DNA from: Larkinella rosea
Lineage (GTDB): Bacteria; Bacteroidota; Bacteroidia; Cytophagales; Spirosomataceae
Assembly: GCF_003858635.1 (NCBI RefSeq)
Contig: NZ_RQJO01000008.1
Coordinates: forward strand, 62,001-126,000
Direction of reading: 5' to 3'
DNA: 64,000 nt
Notes under the pieces: generated by a model
Told to the model about the DNA's origin: nothing
The model's input: only the letters and a program-made list of their open reading frames with translations
The model's database searches: none
Made by a program: the position numbers and the translations under genes
In this document: positions 26,566 through 35,123 of the stretch, in pieces
How the letters are laid out: each line of letters opens with the position of its first letter
Position numbering within the stretch: the first letter of the stretch is position 1

Positions 26566-29400
26566 ATGGCGAGGTTTTCTCACTGGATCAAAATTGGCGC
26601 AGCCATAGCGGTCTTACTGCTTCTGGTGGGCTTGCTGATTCCGCTTCTGCTGACAACCGTCTACAAAGAAAAAGTCATTCTGGCCGTTCGGGATGAATTT
26701 GCCACGCATTCCGAGCAGCGGCTGGCCGATTTTAGCGTGGATTTTTCGTTACTGAGCCACTTCCCCAATCTCGCCATCCAATTGCATGATCTCTCGATTC
26801 ATGACAACAAAGGAGCCAAACCGCTCGAAATTGTCGGGATCGATCAGGCCAGTCTGGTGTTGAGTATCGGTGATTTGTTTCGGGAAAGCCGCACGGTTCG
26901 GGAGGTGGTGCTCCGGGGAATTCGCTACAATCAGTGGGTGGATTCAACCGGGCAAAAAACCGGGTTTGCCTGGAAAACCGAAAACCGGGCTGACACGAAC
27001 CACACCCACTCGGTCGAAATTCCGGAAATCCGGATCGAAGATGCGACCGTAACCGTTGTCAATGGCTACAAGCACAATGCGTTTTCGATGAGCATCCGGC
27101 GGGCGGATCTGCGCGGCCACCTGAACCACCCGACGCTGCAACTGGAGGGAACGATCGACGGAAAAATCGAATACATCAAAAACCGCACCCTGACCCTGTT
27201 TCGGGCTCAGCCTTTTACGGCCAGTGTTCATTATGCCTACAATCCGTCGAACAAAACCGGTACGTTCAGCCAAAGTCAATTGCTGGTCAACGGCGCTCCC
27301 ATCCGGCTCATGGGCAGCCACATGAAACTTCCCGGAAACGAAGGGACTTATGTAAACCTGGGCCTGAGCGGTACGCAACCGGCGTATAAATTTCTGGCGG
27401 CTCTGCTGCCGGATTCGCTCAAACGCTACGCCGGAGATACGGCTTTAAAGGGAAATGTAGCGTTCCGGTTTCGCATGAAGGGACGCAGTAACCCGACGGT
27501 TCGACCCCACAACGATATTAACTTTCACCTTCAGGCCAAAAACTACCACTGGCCTAAAACGCCGGTGGTTTTCGACGCGGTGCAACTACGCGGCAACTGG
27601 AACAACGGCGCCGGAAATTCCCGCGAAACCACGACCTTGACGCTCCAGGAATTCCGGGTGCAAACCGGGAAAGATACGCTGCGGCTGGAGGGAAATCTGA
27701 CCAACCTGATTTCGCCGGTCGTCGATGCGAAAATGAATGGTAACTTGTCGCTGCTGCAACTGGCTCAATTAATGAACTGGCCCGGCGATTCGCTTTATAG
27801 CGGAACGGCTGCGGTCAATCTCGCGGTTCGGAGCCCGCTGTTGTATTCAAACGTGGCACGCCCTTCCGAGGTCGAACCGTTTTGGGACGGTACGCTCGTG
27901 ATCCGGAATGGATGTCTGCATTTTCCGAAACCGTCGGGCCGCTGTACGGCGCTGAATGCCGATATTCATTTTGTTCCCGAAAACAACAGGCTGCGGATTC
28001 GGGAAGTGGTCGGAAAACTGGAAGGTCGTTCGTTCAAAATCAACGGCGAAATTACCAATCTGCTGCGGTATGTGCTGGGCGGAAACCGGGCGACGCACCC
28101 GGTTCGGACCAAACTGGCCGCGCATTGGCAGGAACTGGATTTTTCAAAACCGCTGCCGCCGTCGCCCCGGAAAACCGGTCCCCCCAAAATTCCGACATCA
28201 ACGGACAGTTTGCTGGCCGGACTGCTGTTCGGAACCGAGTATTCGGCTACAATTCAGATCGATCGCATTCGGCTGCCATCGCGCGAAGATTTGAGTGATA
28301 TGTCGTTTGTCGTTCATAAAAAAGGCGAACAGGTTCAGGTTCCACAGTTGCTTTGCCGAACCACCCTGGGTGGAAAAATAGCTGGTTTAGGCCATTTTCA
28401 GTTGAATGAAGACGGTATTCAGGAACCATATGCCGCCCTGAGTCTGTCGTACGATCGACTGAATCTGCAAAAGCTGGTGGGCTTGCTGGCTGGTTTAAAT
28501 GGCATGCAGGCCGCTTATAAACGACCGTCTTCAAAATCGAAAAAAGCCACCATCAGCGACTACCAGTTCGATGTGGAAGTAAAAGCCCAAAAGCTGGATT
28601 ACCAGACGCTGAAAGGCGAAGATTTTGGCCTGAAAACCGTTATCAAAGACGAAACGGCGCAACTGGAGCGGCTGACAATGAATGTGTTTGGCGGACGGCT
28701 GGGTTCCCATGGACTGATGAAACTGGGTCGCCCGGAGGGATTTCCGGTTACGCTCAATGTGACCCTTCAAAAAATGGATTTGTACCAGCTTTTCCGGGCG
28801 GCTGAGGAAATGAAAATCGACGTGCTGAAGAGCGAAAACATTCGCGGGAATGTGGATTGCGCCATGACCCTGCGGACGGAATTGAACAACGACTTTTTAC
28901 CGGATATTAACAAAATAACCGCCTACACGAAAGCGTCGATCCGGCAGATGGAACTGATCGAAGTGCAGCCGATTCAACAAGCCCTGCGGTTTTTACCCAA
29001 AGCCAAAACGAGCCACATTTATTTTGAAGATGTCGAAGCCCGGTTTTTGCTGCACCAGAACCGCATTCTGATGCCTGACCTCAACCTGACCAGCAACCTC
29101 TCCTATTTGCATTTGAACGGCGATTATACACTGAACAAAAAAGCGGCTTTTCTGGTCGAAATCAGCCTGACGGATTTGCTGTTTGGCAACAACAAACGTC
29201 GCATCCGGCAAATTCAGGAACCCGATTCGACCCGAACCTCCCGCGGGTTGAAAAACCACCTGCTGCTCCAGCGCGACCTCGGAAAATACCGCATGAAACT
29301 GTTTGGCCGCCGGGATTTTGAAGCTCAGAAACAAACCCTTCGCTCGGAATGGCATACCGAGTTGAGTCGGCACCGAATTGATACTACCTTTGCCCAATGA
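26566..29400 (+). CDS. AsmA-like family inner-membrane/periplasmic protein
   Basis: The 944-residue protein has one N-terminal membrane anchor (WIKIGAAIAVLLLLVGLLIP) and a long periplasmic part rich in beta strands. The opening, DFSLLSHFPNLAIQLHDLSI, and the late AsmA_2-like region around KITAYTKASIRQMELIEVQP place it in the AsmA superfamily. Such proteins form bridge-like grooves thought to carry phospholipids between inner and outer membranes. Its stop overlaps the start of the DUF4421 gene by 4 bases, so the two are translated together and may act in the same envelope process. Confidence 0.86.
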   Translation: MARFSHWIKIGAAIAVLLLLVGLLIPLLLTTVYKEKVILAVRDEFATHSEQRLADFSVDFSLLSHFPNLAIQLHDLSIHDNKGAKPLEIVGIDQASLVLSIGDLFRESRTVREVVLRGIRYNQWVDSTGQKTGFAWKTENRADTNHTHSVEIPEIRIEDATVTVVNGYKHNAFSMSIRRADLRGHLNHPTLQLEGTIDGKIEYIKNRTLTLFRAQPFTASVHYAYNPSNKTGTFSQSQLLVNGAPIRLMGSHMKLPGNEGTYVNLGLSGTQPAYKFLAALLPDSLKRYAGDTALKGNVAFRFRMKGRSNPTVRPHNDINFHLQAKNYHWPKTPVVFDAVQLRGNWNNGAGNSRETTTLTLQEFRVQTGKDTLRLEGNLTNLISPVVDAKMNGNLSLLQLAQLMNWPGDSLYSGTAAVNLAVRSPLLYSNVARPSEVEPFWDGTLVIRNGCLHFPKPSGRCTALNADIHFVPENNRLRIREVVGKLEGRSFKINGEITNLLRYVLGGNRATHPVRTKLAAHWQELDFSKPLPPSPRKTGPPKIPTSTDSLLAGLLFGTEYSATIQIDRIRLPSREDLSDMSFVVHKKGEQVQVPQLLCRTTLGGKIAGLGHFQLNEDGIQEPYAALSLSYDRLNLQKLVGLLAGLNGMQAAYKRPSSKSKKATISDYQFDVEVKAQKLDYQTLKGEDFGLKTVIKDETAQLERLTMNVFGGRLGSHGLMKLGRPEGFPVTLNVTLQKMDLYQLFRAAEEMKIDVLKSENIRGNVDCAMTLRTELNNDFLPDINKITAYTKASIRQMELIEVQPIQQALRFLPKAKTSHIYFEDVEARFLLHQNRILMPDLNLTSNLSYLHLNGDYTLNKKAAFLVEISLTDLLFGNNKRRIRQIQEPDSTRTSRGLKNHLLLQRDLGKYRMKLFGRRDFEAQKQTLRSEWHTELSRHRIDTTFAQ

Positions 29401-30470
29401 AGCGAAGTCCGACGTCTGGTAATGGCCTCAATAAAGTCCGAAAACCGGCAGTTTTTTACTGCTTTTTTTGCGGTTTTCTGCTTTTGACTGGTTTGAATGG
29501 ACTGGCGCAAACCCGTCGCGGCCGGGAGGTAGACTCCGCTTACGTCAAGACGTTTCCCGGAAAACTCACCGGACGAACTTACCTTTCCCAGAAATACACC
29601 TCTTTTGTTCTGTCAACTCCACCCCGGTCGTCGCCGTCGCTGCGTTTCCGCCCGAATTCGTCACTGGATTTGGGCGTCGGCGCCACGTTCAAAGCCTTTA
29701 CGCTGAATCTGGCGTACGGGTTGTCGTTTCTGAACAATACCAATGGAAAAGGCAAAACCAGCGATATTGACCTGCAAACGCATGTTTATATGCGAAAGTG
29801 GGTGCTCGACGGCTTCGCTCAATTTTATAACGGTTATTACCTGACACCGCGCGGAAATGGGTTAGCAGATCCGACGCAGTATTATCACCGGCCCGATGTC
29901 GGCGTTTATCTGGTTGGTGGCTCCATTCGGCGGGTGTTCAATTTTCGGCGGTTTTCGTTTCGGGCCGCGCTGGTGCAGAACGAGTGGCAGAAGAAATCGG
30001 CGGGAACCTGGCTGGCCGGTTTTCAGCTCCATTACGGAATTCTGCGGGGCGACAGCGCCCTGGTTCCCGGTTTACGGCAAGCCGATTTTCCGGTGGAGGA
30101 GGTGCGCCGGATGCGGTTTTTGAAATTGGGGCCCGGCGCGGGTTACGCCTACACAGTTGTCTATCGGGAGCATTTTTTTGCCACCGGTTCGTTAACCGCC
30201 AATTTGAGTGCCACATTCAGCAAGGAAACCTTCGAATCCGGGAAACTGACGTACGGCAATGTGCGCCCAGACCTGCTTTTTCGGGCCGTTGCCGGTTACA
30301 ACAGCGATAAATGGTGCCTGACGCTGAGCTGGATAAACGGATCGCTGTCGGTTCAGAGCCCCATTTACCGGTATGTAATCCACAGCGGAAACTACCGGCT
30401 TACGCTCGCCCGGCGGTTTCAGACCAGCCGTCGGCTGCAAAAGCTCGTTCCGGAAACGATCAAAATCTGA
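29397..30470 (+). CDS. DUF4421-like outer-membrane beta-barrel protein
   Basis: The 357-residue protein has a signal-like hydrophobic stretch after a positive leader (VFYCFFCGFLLLTGLNGLAQ, residues 19-38), then amphipathic strands such as LDLGVGATFKAFTLNLAYGL, consistent with an outer-membrane barrel. The pattern YVKTFPGKLTGRTYLSQKYT near the start fits DUF4421. Function is unknown. It overlaps the AsmA-like gene by 4 bases. Family assignment is from memory of the motif and is moderately secure. Confidence 0.75.
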   Translation: MKRSPTSGNGLNKVRKPAVFYCFFCGFLLLTGLNGLAQTRRGREVDSAYVKTFPGKLTGRTYLSQKYTSFVLSTPPRSSPSLRFRPNSSLDLGVGATFKAFTLNLAYGLSFLNNTNGKGKTSDIDLQTHVYMRKWVLDGFAQFYNGYYLTPRGNGLADPTQYYHRPDVGVYLVGGSIRRVFNFRRFSFRAALVQNEWQKKSAGTWLAGFQLHYGILRGDSALVPGLRQADFPVEEVRRMRFLKLGPGAGYAYTVVYREHFFATGSLTANLSATFSKETFESGKLTYGNVRPDLLFRAVAGYNSDKWCLTLSWINGSLSVQSPIYRYVIHSGNYRLTLARRFQTSRRLQKLVPETIKI

Positions 30471-30604
30471 GCTGACGAGCGGTTTTTCGTTCCAAACAAT
30501 AATCCGACGGAAGATGAATATTGGGCCGAAAATGTTCTCTAAATTATTATCTTTCGAGCCGAAATAATCCTACGCTCATTTCTTTCCTGTTATAAGTAGC
30601 CATT

Positions 30605-32269
30605 ATGCAAAAATTACAAACGCTCGACTACGCTGTTTTCTTTATTTATTTCATCATCGTAGCGTCCTACGGCTACTGGATTTACCAACGAAAGAAGACG
30701 AAAGAAACCTCTTCCACTGATTTTTTTCTCGCCGAAGGTTCCCTGACCTGGTGGGCCATCGGATCATCCCTGATTGCGTCCAACATTTCGGCTGAACAGT
30801 TCATTGGTGCTTCCGGCGACGGTTTTGCAATGGGGCTGGCCATCGCGACATACGAATGGATGGCAGCCGCAACACTCATTGTCGTGGCCGTATTTTTTAT
30901 GCCCATTTACCTCAAAAACCGGATCTTCACCATGCCGCAGTTTTTGACCAAACGGTATAATAATACCGTAGCGATGATCATGGCTATTTTCTGGCTTTTT
31001 CTCTACATTCTGGTCAATCTGACGTCAATTCTGTTTCTAGGCGCACTGGCGGTTTCAACCATTTCGGGGCTAAACTTTACCTTATGTATGTTTGGGCTGG
31101 CGGTTTTTGCGGTGATTATCACCCTGGGTGGCATGAAGGTAATTGGCTATACGGACGTGATTCAGGTGTTTTTCCTGATTCTGGGCGGGCTTGCCACGAC
31201 CTATCTGGCGATCAATCTGGTGTCGTCGGAAAACGGTACAACCGGCATTCTCAATGGGTTCAATCACATGCTGGCCAAGTCGGAAGACCACTTTCACATG
31301 ATCTTTCCGAAAGGCCATCCGCATTATGCATCACTGCCCGGTCTGACAGTTCTGATTGGCGGGATGTGGATCGTAAACCTGAATTACTGGGGTTGTAATC
31401 AGTACATTACGCAACGGGCATTGGGGGCCGATTTGAAAACCGCCCGCGAAGGAATCCTGTTTGCTGCTTTCCTGAAGCTCCTCATGCCGATTATCGTTGT
31501 TCTGCCCGGTATTGCTGCCTATACGTTATACCAGCAAGGGCTGTTTCAGCAGGAAATGCTTGACGTTACGGGAGAAGTCAATAAAGACCACGCCTATCCG
31601 GTTTTGCTGAACCTGCTGCCTGCCGGTCTGAAAGGGCTTTCATTTGCCGCCCTGACGGCTGCGGTCGTGGCGTCCCTGGCGGGAAAAGCCAACTCGATTT
31701 CAACGATCTTCACGCTCGATATTTTCAAGAAATACATTTCGCCGAACGCCAGCGAACAGAAACTGGTGCGGGTGGGCCGGATTGCCATCTGGGTGTCGAT
31801 GCTGATGGCCATTTTTATTTCACCGTTCATGGGAATCGACAAAAAAGGCGGTTTTCAATTTATCCAGGAAATGACCGGTTTGGTTTCGCCGGGCGTTTTT
31901 GCCGCCTTTATCATGGGCTTCTTCTGGAAAAAAACCAACTCGTCCGGGGCCTTATTCGCGATTGTGGGCGGTTTTCTGTTATCCCTGTTTTTCAAATACA
32001 TCCTGCCCGGTATGGTTAATCTGGAATTTCTGGCACCGGTTGGTTTCGCCGTACCGAATCCGGATGGCATCTACACGATTCCATTTCTGGACACCATGGG
32101 CTTTGTGTTCCTGATCTGTGTAGCGGTCATGATCGTTCTTGGCTTGCAAAAACCCAGCACCAAAGGCCTCGAAATCGACAGCACCATGTTCAAAACGTCG
32201 TCCAGTTTCGCTCTCGGAGCCGCCGTCGTTCTGGCAATTATTACGTTTTTATACGCGTATTTCTGGTAG
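30605..32269 (+). CDS. Sodium/solute symporter (SSS/SGLT family)
   Basis: The 554-residue membrane protein has about 13-14 hydrophobic helices. Sequence features of the sodium/sugar branch include SSLIASNISAEQFIGASGDG near residue 60 and the NYWGCNQYITQRALGADLK segment near 260. It would import a sugar or similar solute with sodium. No adjacent sugar enzyme indicates which one. It has its own promoter region; TATCTTTC at 30548-30555 is one base off the Bacteroidota -7 consensus. It ends just before a long palindromic repeat. Confidence 0.93.
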   Translation: MQKLQTLDYAVFFIYFIIVASYGYWIYQRKKTKETSSTDFFLAEGSLTWWAIGSSLIASNISAEQFIGASGDGFAMGLAIATYEWMAAATLIVVAVFFMPIYLKNRIFTMPQFLTKRYNNTVAMIMAIFWLFLYILVNLTSILFLGALAVSTISGLNFTLCMFGLAVFAVIITLGGMKVIGYTDVIQVFFLILGGLATTYLAINLVSSENGTTGILNGFNHMLAKSEDHFHMIFPKGHPHYASLPGLTVLIGGMWIVNLNYWGCNQYITQRALGADLKTAREGILFAAFLKLLMPIIVVLPGIAAYTLYQQGLFQQEMLDVTGEVNKDHAYPVLLNLLPAGLKGLSFAALTAAVVASLAGKANSISTIFTLDIFKKYISPNASEQKLVRVGRIAIWVSMLMAIFISPFMGIDKKGGFQFIQEMTGLVSPGVFAAFIMGFFWKKTNSSGALFAIVGGFLLSLFFKYILPGMVNLEFLAPVGFAVPNPDGIYTIPFLDTMGFVFLICVAVMIVLGLQKPSTKGLEIDSTMFKTSSSFALGAAVVLAIITFLYAYFW

Positions 32270-32275
32270 TTATTT

Positions 32276-32359
32276 CGCAGAGCTAAGCGGAGAGAAAGGA
32301 GTTAAGCAGAGATTATATTTTTCTCCGCTTAACTCCTTTTTTCTCTGCTCAACTCTGCG
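32276..32359. repeat. Long imperfect palindrome (36-37 bp arms) between the symporter and cutC
   Basis: Arm 32276-32311 starts CGCAGAGCTAAGCGGAGAG and is matched by the reverse complement of 32323-32359, with five transitions and a one-base length difference. Each arm is itself built from a degenerate GCRGAGTTAAGC unit. It can act as a bidirectional terminator for the convergent genes. The right arm runs into the 3' end of cutC. Confidence 0.85.
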
Positions 32360-33089
32360 ATACAGCCGCGTTTTTGATTACTTCTTTCACGACTTCGCTG
32401 CTCGTACTCAACCACTCGTATTCGCTCATGGCCACGGACGCCATCGGGACGTCGGGGTTGCGGTATGCCATGCCGCTGTTCATCACCTTTTTTCCCGTCA
32501 GGTGGAGCGCGTGGACGCCAGTTGCGGCCAGTCGGGCGGCATTCGCGGCTGTTACGCCTGCACCAGCCATAATTTCGATGCGGTCACCAGCCTGTTCGGC
32601 CAGTTTCGTCAGCAACGGAATTCCAGCTTCGGCGCTCGCCTGTTGCCCTGAGGTCAGAATCCGTTTGGCTCCCGCCCGAATTACGGCTTCCAGCGCTTCC
32701 AGCGGGTCGCGTGTCAGGTCGAACGCCCGGTGAAAGGTCACGGGCAGTGGATGCGCCAGCCGGATCAATTCAGCGGTTTTTTCTTCATCCACCGTACCGT
32801 CGGCTTTTAGTAGTCCCAGCACTACGCCGTCGGCACCGGTTTTTTTAGCGGTTTCAATATCCCGGCGCATGACGGCCAGTTCGGTTTCATTGTACAGGAA
32901 ATCCCCACCGCGGGGCCGAATCATGACGTAAAGATCTATCACAAGCTGCTCGCGCGCCAGTTCGATCAGGCCGATACTGGGCGTAGTTCCCCCCTCGCCT
33001 GCCCCCCCGCACAGCTCGATCCGGGCGGCTCCGCTGGCCTGGGCAATCAGACAGGATTCAAGTGAAAAAGCGCAGATTTCAATTTTCAT
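32349..33089 (-). CDS. cutC: CutC-family copper homeostasis protein
   Basis: The start at 33089 gives 246 residues beginning MKIEICAFSLESCLIAQASG, the normal CutC N-terminus; longer in-frame starts lack support. The TIM-barrel motifs are present: ARIELCGGAGEGGTTPSIGL, VMIRPRGGDFLY, PVTFHRAFDLTRDP and ILTSGQQASAEAG. CutC was linked to copper tolerance, but the enzymatic role is uncertain. The last codons (VSQS and stop) lie inside the palindromic repeat at 32276-32359, so the repeat has been absorbed into the coding end. Confidence 0.93.
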   Translation of the reverse strand: MKIEICAFSLESCLIAQASGAARIELCGGAGEGGTTPSIGLIELAREQLVIDLYVMIRPRGGDFLYNETELAVMRRDIETAKKTGADGVVLGLLKADGTVDEEKTAELIRLAHPLPVTFHRAFDLTRDPLEALEAVIRAGAKRILTSGQQASAEAGIPLLTKLAEQAGDRIEIMAGAGVTAANAARLAATGVHALHLTGKKVMNSGMAYRNPDVPMASVAMSEYEWLSTSSEVVKEVIKNAAVSQS

Positions 33090-33232
33090 TGACTGGGAGG
33101 TGGTTAGAAATGAGAAAAGTTTGGGAAAGAATACAAACATTTTTAGCCATGAATCCGTTAAATGGCCTAAATGGCCTGTCAAACGTTTCTGAAAGAATTT
33201 TCGGGGAAATGTATAGGATATTCATATTTTTT

Positions 33233-33240
33233 TACTTTTG
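33233..33240 (+). promoter_or_regulatory. Candidate Bacteroidota -7 element for the DUF2795 gene
   Basis: TACTTTTG matches TAnnTTTG. Transcription would start near 33247, leaving a leader of about 40 bases before the ATG at 33286. This also argues against the longer frame starting at 33238. The -33 TTTG is not clear. Confidence 0.45.
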
Positions 33241-33285
33241 CACAATTTTACGACAATCAGTCGTCATATTTTAGCAGAAACGCTT

Positions 33286-33507
33286 ATGTATTGGACACTC
33301 GAATTGGCATCCTATCTGGAAGATGCCCCCTGGCCGGCTACCAAAGATGAGTTGATCGATTATTCGATCCGCTCTGGTGCTCCGTTAGAAGTAGTCGAAA
33401 ACCTGCAGGAGTTGGAGGACGACGGTCAGCCCTACGAGAGTATCGAGGAAATATGGCCTGATTACCCAACCAAGGACGATTTCTTCTTCAACGAAGACGA
33501 ATACTAG
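33286..33507 (+). CDS. Small DUF2795-family protein
   Basis: The 73-residue acidic protein begins MYWTLELASYLEDAPWPATK and ends with an aromatic/acidic tail (DDFFFNEDEY). The pattern fits DUF2795, a short conserved family common in Cytophagales. No function is known. The start at 33286 is supported by the family N-terminus and by the candidate promoter just upstream. It is a single gene with its own terminator. Confidence 0.85.
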   Translation: MYWTLELASYLEDAPWPATKDELIDYSIRSGAPLEVVENLQELEDDGQPYESIEEIWPDYPTKDDFFFNEDEY

Positions 33508-33530
33508 CCGGTTGTAAGCCTGGATTTGAC

Positions 33531-33572
33531 CCAAAAAGGTACAGCCCTCCGGTTGTGCCTTTTTGGGTTTTT
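33531..33572. terminator. Bidirectional intrinsic terminator
   Basis: CCAAAAAGG at 33531-33539 pairs with CCTTTTTGG at 33558-33566, extended inward by TACA.CC/GG.TGTG pairing. A T run follows on the plus strand. It lies between the convergent DUF2795 and hydroxylase genes. Confidence 0.85.
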
Positions 33573-33587
33573 GCTATTTGAGGCTAA

Positions 33588-34031
33588 TCAGTTCTTCCGG
33601 TATTTTTTCGGCGCATACAAAAAACCGAAGGCTTCGGCTCCCTGCCGCTTGTGCACTTTGTGATGGATGTAATGCGCCCGGATGATGCGTTGCAGGTACG
33701 GATTGCGGGTGTTGAACCGGATCTTGATCCGCCGGTGCACAATGATATCGTGGAAAATAAAGTAAAAAATACCGTACAGCGTCACGCCAATCCCGACCGG
33801 GGCCAGAAACCAGAGCGGTTTGACTTCAAAACCGGCCACCACCATTCCAACGGCTACTAAACTGAACACCACGCTGAACCAGTCGTTCCGTTCCAGAAAA
33901 CCGGGGTGGTGGTTGTGGTGCGAATGGTGCCAGCGCCACATAAAACCGTGCATGATGTACTTGTGCGTCCACCAGGCCATGCCTTCCATTCCGACAAAAG
34001 TGACCAGCACAATAACAACGTTTACGACCAT
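33588..34031 (-). CDS. crtZ: Beta-carotene hydroxylase-like (CrtZ/fatty acid hydroxylase superfamily)
   Basis: The 147-residue membrane protein has all the histidine motifs of the di-iron hydroxylases: HKYIMH, HHSHHNHH, HDIIVHRR and HYIHHKVH. The order and short length fit CrtZ, which hydroxylates beta-carotene to zeaxanthin. Three or four hydrophobic helices are visible (VVNVVIVLVTFVGMEGMAW and VVFSLVAVGMVVAGFEV among them). No other carotenoid genes are nearby, which is common in this group. A sterol-desaturase relative is the main alternative. Confidence 0.87.
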   Translation of the reverse strand: MVVNVVIVLVTFVGMEGMAWWTHKYIMHGFMWRWHHSHHNHHPGFLERNDWFSVVFSLVAVGMVVAGFEVKPLWFLAPVGIGVTLYGIFYFIFHDIIVHRRIKIRFNTRNPYLQRIIRAHYIHHKVHKRQGAEAFGFLYAPKKYRKN

Positions 34032-34234
34032 TTTTTCGTTATCAGTTCAAATACGGATAAAAGGTAAAACCACGAACCAGATTAACTGGTTAATAATGAG
34101 AACCACTGACGAAATTAGTGCATTTTCCGGTAAAATAGTTGTTCAAACCTTTGGTTCGTATTGCTTAAAACGGTTATATTTAAAAGCAAGGGAGGGCTGA
34201 CAACCTTCCTGACACCTACACACCCGACAGACGG

Positions 34235-34879
34235 ATGGACTACAGGGCGCTCAAGGAACTGGTTAGACAGGGTGAGGGAACGCATCTCGAATTCAAATTG
34301 AAGTCCAATCACCCCGAACGGATTATTCGTGAAATTGTGGCATTTGCCAACACGGAGGGCGGCAAATTGTTGATCGGCATTGGCGACGACAAAAGCATTC
34401 AGGGTCTTAAACACGTCGACGAAGATGAGTACCTGCTGGAACGCGCCATCGATCGGTATTGTTCGCCCGCTATTACCTACACAATGGAGCGCGTGCTCCT
34501 CGCCAACGAACGGGAGGTGCTGGTCATTACCGTTCCGGAGAGCGAAAATAAACCGCACTACGTCGAAGATCCGCTCAACGACACCCGACGGGCCTATATT
34601 CGGGTCGATGACAAAGCCGTACAGGCCAGCAAGGAAGTTCGCGAGATCATGAAAGGCGAAACCGCCGAACGGGCCATTCGCTTTACCTATGGCGATAAAG
34701 AGCAAACGCTGATGCAGCACCTGGATCGAAACCAGAGCATTACCGTCGATCTATTTGCCAATATTGCGAACATTCCGCGTAAAATGGCTTCCCGCACGCT
34801 GGTTTTGCTGGTGCTGGCCAATGTGCTGGAAATCCATCCCAACGAGGTCGTAGACCGGTTTACAACGCGAATGGGGTGA
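34235..34879 (+). CDS. AlbA_2 (Schlafen-type) ATP-binding-like protein
   Basis: The 214-residue protein has the AlbA_2 core: EGTHLEFKLKSNHPERIIRE then VAFANTEGGKLLIGIGDDKS, with AYIRVDDKAVQASKEVREIM later. Proteins with this domain are often annotated as transcriptional regulators or nucleic-acid binding proteins, and relatives occur in defence contexts. The last 60 residues (TVDLFANIANIPRKMASRTL) look like a winged-helix segment. The target is unknown. It is a single gene between the hydroxylase and the envelope operon. Confidence 0.82.
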   Translation: MDYRALKELVRQGEGTHLEFKLKSNHPERIIREIVAFANTEGGKLLIGIGDDKSIQGLKHVDEDEYLLERAIDRYCSPAITYTMERVLLANEREVLVITVPESENKPHYVEDPLNDTRRAYIRVDDKAVQASKEVREIMKGETAERAIRFTYGDKEQTLMQHLDRNQSITVDLFANIANIPRKMASRTLVLLVLANVLEIHPNEVVDRFTTRMG

Positions 34880-34999
34880 AGGATAGGTATTCTTGAAATA
34901 ACGCAGCCTACGTCAATAGTCACCAGTAAGACCTTATCACAGACAACCTTCCTGCCGATCATCCTGTCTTTACCGGGTGACTAATCCGATGTTTTCCAC

Positions 35000-35007
35000 T
35001 AACTTTG
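35000..35007 (+). promoter_or_regulatory. Candidate -7 element for the TPR/DUF4292/EnvC operon
   Basis: TAACTTTG matches the Bacteroidota TAnnTTTG. A transcript from here would have a leader of about 110 bases before the ATG at 35124. A clear TTTG at -33 spacing is not visible, so confidence is moderate. Confidence 0.45.
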
Positions 35008-35123
35008 TATATTGTGACGGGCGGTAGGCGGTTGTTGCAATAGAGAATGTGCCTAACACGTTTGAACTGAGAGACCCGGCGGGGAATTCTCGCTCGTTCA
35101 ATTCATATTAAGAATCGCTACAG

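Noticed and set aside
34917-34983. TAGTCACC/GGTGACTA dyad as a terminator of the AlbA_2 gene
   Set aside because: The 8-bp arms are 51 bases apart and no T run follows.
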